Origin: CAYRIF01 sp964424205
GTDB taxonomy: Bacteria; Bacteroidota; Bacteroidia; Cytophagales; Cyclobacteriaceae
Direction of reading: 5' to 3'
DNA length: 8,646 nucleotides
Assembly: GCA_964424205.1 (NCBI GenBank)
Contig: CAYRIF010000160.1
Span: 1 to 8,646, forward strand
The notes under the pieces were generated by a model. It did not search any database and was not told the origin of the DNA. It saw only the letters and a program-made list of their open reading frames with translations. The translations under genes and the position numbers were made by a program. Shown piece by piece: positions 5,841-8,646 of the stretch (position 1 is its first letter; each line of letters opens with the position of its first letter).

Positions 5841-6434
5841 ATGAAAAAAAATAATGTAAAGCATAATTCAGTAAAGATGCCTATCGAGGATATAAAGAGG
5901 TTTACTATTTCTATACTTACTGAAAATAGAAGTGGGCTACTTAATGGGGTAACCATCATTTTTACCAGAAGAAAAATGAATATTGAGGCGATTAATGTTT
6001 CTCCGAGTGAAGTAGAAGGCGTGAGTCGGTACACAATTCTGATTGAGAGCTCGCGGGAAAAGGCAGAGAAAGTGGTGAAGCAAATTCAAAAGCTAGTAGA
6101 TGTCATTGGGGCATTTGTGTATGAGGATAATCAGATTTATTATCAAGAATTGGCGCTGTATAAAATGCCTACAAAAGTTTTTTTGAATGGCAATCAGATT
6201 GAAGACCTTGTTAGGAATTGTGGGGCAAGGATATTGGTGATAGAAAAAGATCATATCATTATTGAAAAAACAGGGCATATGGATGATACGCAAGCGTTAT
6301 TTGATAAACTAAGACCTTTTGGCGTATTAGAATTTGTCAGGTCTGGCAGAATTGCTATCTCAAAGTCAAAAAGAGAAACAACTACATTTATAAAAGAACA
6401 AGAAGCAGCAAGTAAAATAAAGTTAAAAAAATAA
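5841..6434 (+). CDS. ilvN: acetolactate synthase, regulatory (small) subunit
   Basis: This 197-residue partner of IlvB is expected to raise its activity and confer feedback inhibition by valine or other branched-chain amino acids. An N-terminal ACT domain (about 20-95) contains FTISILTENRSGLLNGV and RRKMNIEAINVSPSE. G32 and N47 match the Gly14 and Asn29 of E. coli IlvH that line the valine site, so feedback control is plausible. R18 of IlvH is replaced by G36. A C-terminal domain (about 105-175) has the pattern GARILVIEKDHIIIEKTG, as in the family's second half. The last 20 residues are charged and Lys-rich. It starts 35 bases after ilvB, following an A-rich stretch, and 22 bases separate it from ilvC. 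Co-transcription keeps the two subunits in step. Confidence 0.93.
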   Translation: MKKNNVKHNSVKMPIEDIKRFTISILTENRSGLLNGVTIIFTRRKMNIEAINVSPSEVEGVSRYTILIESSREKAEKVVKQIQKLVDVIGAFVYEDNQIYYQELALYKMPTKVFLNGNQIEDLVRNCGARILVIEKDHIIIEKTGHMDDTQALFDKLRPFGVLEFVRSGRIAISKSKRETTTFIKEQEAASKIKLKK

Positions 6435-6456
6435 AACAGTAAAATAACTAGATAAG

Positions 6457-7503
6457 ATGGCACAATTAAATTTTGGAGGATTAACAGAAGAAGTAGTTAC
6501 AAGAGAAGAATTTCCGTTGGAAAAAGCTTTGGAAACAATGAAAAATGAAACCATTGCCGTGATTGGCTACGGGGTTCAAGGACCAGGGCAGGCACTAAAT
6601 TTGAAAGACAATGGCTTTAATGTCATCGTCGGACAGCGGCAACCTTCTGCTTCATGGGACAAAGCAGTGGCGGATGGCTGGAAACCAGGGAAAGATTTAC
6701 TCTCAATAGAAGCGGCATTAGAAAAAGGAACAGTCATTCAGTTTTTGTTATCGGATGCTGGTCAAATTTCTGTTTGGCCAACGGTTAAAAAACATTTAAC
6801 CGAAGGGAAGACGCTATATTTTTCTCATGGGTTTGGAATCACCTACAAGGAAAGAACTGGAATTATTGCACCCGACAATGTAGATGTAATTCTTGTTGCT
6901 CCTAAAGGTTCTGGAACAAGTTTGAGAAGGAAATTTTTAGCAGGACAGGGACTGAATTCAAGTTATGCAATACACCAAGATTATACTGGGAAAGCAAAAG
7001 ACAAAGCGGTGGCTTTGGGAATTGGTGTAGGTTCGGGCTATCTTTTTGAGACCACTTTCAAAAAGGAAGTATACAGTGATTTGACCGGTGAGCGGGGAAC
7101 ATTGATGGGTGCTTTGGCAGGTATTTTAGAAGCACAGTATGATTTACTTCGTAAAAAAGGGCATTCACCAAGTGAGTCTTTTAACGAAACAGTAGAAGAA
7201 CTGACAGAGAGTCTGATTTTATTGGTGGCTGAAAACGGGATGGATTGGATGTTTGCTAACTGTTCCACGACTGCGCAAAGAGGGGCGCTAGACTGGAAAA
7301 ATAAATTTAGAGATGCAGTAGCACCGGTATTTGATGAGTTATACGAAAGTGTTGCCACCGGTGAAGAGGCACAAAGGTCAATTGATACCAATAGCAAAGA
7401 TGACTACAGGGAAAAACTTGATGAGGAGCTACGTGAAATCAGAGAATCCGAAATGTGGCAGGCAGGCGCACAAGTAAGAAAGCTACGTCCGCAGAATAAA
7501 TAA
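6457..7503 (+). CDS. ilvC: ketol-acid reductoisomerase
   Basis: This 348-residue enzyme isomerises and reduces acetohydroxy acids to 2,3-dihydroxy acids using NAD(P)H and Mg2+. The N-terminal Rossmann domain has IGYGVQGPGQALNLKDNG (36-53). The cofactor-specificity loop GQRQPSASW (59-67) has Ser and Arg residues that suit NADPH. Active-site residues are H124 (SHGFGI), K150 (APKGSGTS), D208 and E212 (SDLTGERG), E244 and E248 (NETVEE) and S270 (CSTTAQ). A single knotted C-terminal domain and the length identify the short class I form, not the duplicated class II form of E. coli and plants. GPGQALN and HGFGITYKERTG differ from proteobacterial class I enzymes. I recall this as typical of Bacteroidota, though I cannot check it. 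It is the last gene before an A+T-rich hairpin, so it probably closes the ilvEDBNC unit. Confidence 0.96.
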   Translation: MAQLNFGGLTEEVVTREEFPLEKALETMKNETIAVIGYGVQGPGQALNLKDNGFNVIVGQRQPSASWDKAVADGWKPGKDLLSIEAALEKGTVIQFLLSDAGQISVWPTVKKHLTEGKTLYFSHGFGITYKERTGIIAPDNVDVILVAPKGSGTSLRRKFLAGQGLNSSYAIHQDYTGKAKDKAVALGIGVGSGYLFETTFKKEVYSDLTGERGTLMGALAGILEAQYDLLRKKGHSPSESFNETVEELTESLILLVAENGMDWMFANCSTTAQRGALDWKNKFRDAVAPVFDELYESVATGEEAQRSIDTNSKDDYREKLDEELREIRESEMWQAGAQVRKLRPQNK

Positions 7504-7516
7504 TTTAGTTACCATA

Positions 7517-7557
7517 AATTGCTAGCTTTTGATTTATTCATGAGCTAGCAATTATTT
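7517..7557 (+). terminator. probable terminator after ilvC
   Basis: AATTGCTAGCT (7517-7527) and AGCTAGCAATT (7543-7553) form a perfect 11-bp stem around a 15-base loop, starting 14 bases after the ilvC stop. The following ATTT is short for a U tract, so termination may be partial and some transcripts could continue into ilvA. It is the only strong hairpin directly following ilvC. Confidence 0.6.
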
Positions 7558-7565
7558 ACTTCCTC

Positions 7566-7614
7566 CCTCAGAGTCCCCTGTAAGGTCTGCCTGCGGTAGG
7601 TAGGGACTCTCAGG
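7566..7614 (+). repeat. palindromic repeat unit with a nested palindrome, before ilvA
   Basis: CCTCAGAGTCCC (7566-7577) and GGGACTCTCAGG (7603-7614) are complementary at 11 of 12 positions. The arms share the CTCAG-x-GTC and GAC-x-CTGAG design of the two units before ilvE (1399-1467). The middle is longer here because it holds a second palindrome-like insert, CTGCCTGCGGTAGGTAG (7588-7604), overlapping the start of the right arm. I recall CCTGCC/GGCAGG palindromes as frequent between genes in Bacteroidota. This supports a dispersed repeat. Confidence 0.6.
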
Positions 7615-7621
7615 CTTAAGT

Positions 7622-7629
7622 TATATTTG
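7622..7629 (+). promoter_or_regulatory. possible -7 box for ilvA
   Basis: TATATTTG matches TAnnTTTG and is identical to the -7 box of the ilv promoter. No TTTG lies 19-21 bases upstream, because that stretch is the palindromic repeat. If used, transcription would begin only a few bases before the GTG start at 7641, and would then favour the ATG at 7677. Evidence is weak. Confidence 0.25.
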
Positions 7630-7640
7630 AATACGATACC

Positions 7641-8646
7641 GTGAATTTAGAAACCAAACAAGAAATAGTTGTTTCAATGGAAAATGTTGTGTTAGCGCAA
7701 CAGGCATTAAAGGATGTAGTTGTTAAGACGCCTCTGATGGAAAATCTGAACCTATCTGATCGGTTTGAATCCAATATTTTTCTTAAAAGAGAAGACCTTC
7801 AGGTGGTTCGCTCCTATAAAATCAGAGGTGCCTATAATAAGATTCATAGGTTAAGTAATGAGGAATTGGACAAAGGAATTATTTGTGCTAGCGCAGGAAA
7901 TCATGCACAAGGAGTAGCTTTCGCTTGTCAGAAGTTAGGGATTCAAGGGAAGATATACATGCCTAGTCCGACGCCCAGCCAGAAAATCAAACAAGTAGAG
8001 ATGTTTGGTAAAGAGTATGTTGAGATTGTGTTGACAGGGGATACCTATGATGATGCGTATAATGAAGCGAAAAAACATGCCGTTGACCATGATTTGACTT
8101 TTGTTCACCCTTTTAATGATTTACAAGTCATTGAAGGTCAGGCAACTGTAGGCATGGAAATATTGAGTGACACCAGCAGTAAAATCGATTATTTATTTTT
8201 GCCGATTGGCGGTGGCGGACTAGCATCAGGCGTATCAAGCATCTTTAAAAACCTAAGCCCAACGACAAAAATAATTGGGGTAGAACCAGAGGGAGCGCCA
8301 GCCATGAAGGTCTCTTTGGAAAAAGGAGTTGTAACTACCCTTGATCATATCGACAAATTTGTGGACGGAGCAGCGGTCAAAGAAGTAGGAGCGCTGACTT
8401 TTAAAATTTGCAAGGAAAATTTGCATGAAGTGATTGCAGTGCCTGAGGGAAAAGTATGTACCACCATACTCCAACTTTATAACGAAGAGGCGATTGTAGT
8501 CGAGCCGGCAGGTGCGCTGACCATTGCGGCACTTGATTTGTACAAGGATCAAATCAAGGGAAAGAATGTTGTTTGTGTGGTAAGTGGTAGTAATAATGAC
8601 ATCACTAGAACTGAGGAAATCAAGGAACGATCAATGCTGTACGAAG
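7641..8646 (+). CDS. ilvA: threonine dehydratase (biosynthetic), 3' end outside the window
   Basis: IlvA converts threonine to 2-oxobutanoate and ammonia, the first committed step to isoleucine. The fold-type II PLP domain is complete to about residue 320. Numbered from the GTG start, it has REDLQVVRSYKIRGAYN with the PLP lysine K60, SAGNHAQG (84-91), the phosphate-binding IGGGGLASG (189-197) and VVSGSNND with S315. Homologues usually have SGGN, so Ser replaces the second Gly. About 335 residues are visible and the frame is open at the edge, ending RTEEIKERSMLYE. The missing part should be a short ACT-like regulatory domain. I chose GTG at 7641 because VNLETKQEIVVSMENVV gives about the same lead-in length before the first helix as I recall for B. 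subtilis IlvA. An in-frame ATG at 7677 is the alternative. It lies beyond a hairpin and repeat after ilvC, so it may be transcribed by read-through or separately. Confidence 0.93.
   Translation, partial: MNLETKQEIVVSMENVVLAQQALKDVVVKTPLMENLNLSDRFESNIFLKREDLQVVRSYKIRGAYNKIHRLSNEELDKGIICASAGNHAQGVAFACQKLGIQGKIYMPSPTPSQKIKQVEMFGKEYVEIVLTGDTYDDAYNEAKKHAVDHDLTFVHPFNDLQVIEGQATVGMEILSDTSSKIDYLFLPIGGGGLASGVSSIFKNLSPTTKIIGVEPEGAPAMKVSLEKGVVTTLDHIDKFVDGAAVKEVGALTFKICKENLHEVIAVPEGKVCTTILQLYNEEAIVVEPAGALTIAALDLYKDQIKGKNVVCVVSGSNNDITRTEEIKERSMLYE

Noticed and set aside
7038..7397. Open frame of 119 codons on the minus strand inside ilvC
   Set aside because: It overlaps the conserved knotted domain of IlvC and has no features of its own, so it is a shadow frame.
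7504..7640. A second leader-peptide attenuator before ilvA
   Set aside because: I found no short frame rich in Ile, Val, Leu or Thr codons between the ilvC stop and ilvA, and no hairpin competing with the one at 7517-7553.
8253..8552. Open frame of 99 codons on the minus strand at the window end
   Set aside because: It is antisense to the catalytic domain of ilvA, whose plus-strand frame is open and well conserved across the same stretch.

Overview
The window most likely comes from a member of the Bacteroidota. The promoter upstream of the main operon has the phylum's TTTG-N19-TAnnTTTG form. The genes lack Shine-Dalgarno sequences and are preceded by A-rich stretches. The proteins, such as the IlvD start MENNKYSKIVTQD and the DnaQ-like start MYLFFDTETTGLPKNWKAP, resemble homologues I recall from that phylum. 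Genus and order cannot be set from this window.

Layout: positions 1-111 hold no gene. A stand-alone DEDDh 3'-5' exonuclease lies at 112-681. Positions 682-1198 are A+T-rich with no convincing gene, holding one short unrecognised open frame and two dyads just before a promoter. From 1199 to 1370 there is what looks like a complete ribosome-mediated transcription attenuator: a promoter, a 17-codon leader peptide with 10 Ile/Val/Leu codons (MLNRIVISLVLSVIIMT), a 1:2 hairpin, a 2:3 antiterminator and a 3:4 terminator with a cUUCGg loop and a T6 tract. Two tandem palindromic repeat units follow (1399-1467), then ilvE-ilvD-ilvB-ilvN-ilvC on the plus strand with gaps of 3-35 bases. A hairpin that may end transcription follows ilvC. 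Another copy of the palindromic repeat comes next, then ilvA, which runs off the window.

Together the genes encode almost all of isoleucine and valine synthesis. IlvA makes 2-oxobutanoate from threonine, IlvB/IlvN condense pyruvate with pyruvate or 2-oxobutanoate, IlvC isomerises and reduces, IlvD dehydrates, and IlvE transaminates to the amino acid. The leader peptide is rich in exactly the amino acids the operon makes, so low charged Ile/Val/Leu tRNA should stall the ribosome and permit read-through.

The strongest finding is this attenuator. It has the same logic as the enteric ilvL leader but sits in a Bacteroidota-type operon starting with ilvE. I do not know of a published description for this lineage. 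Other points are a Gln in IlvE where the family has the Glu that contacts the PLP ring nitrogen, and a repeat family placed before both ilvE and ilvA.
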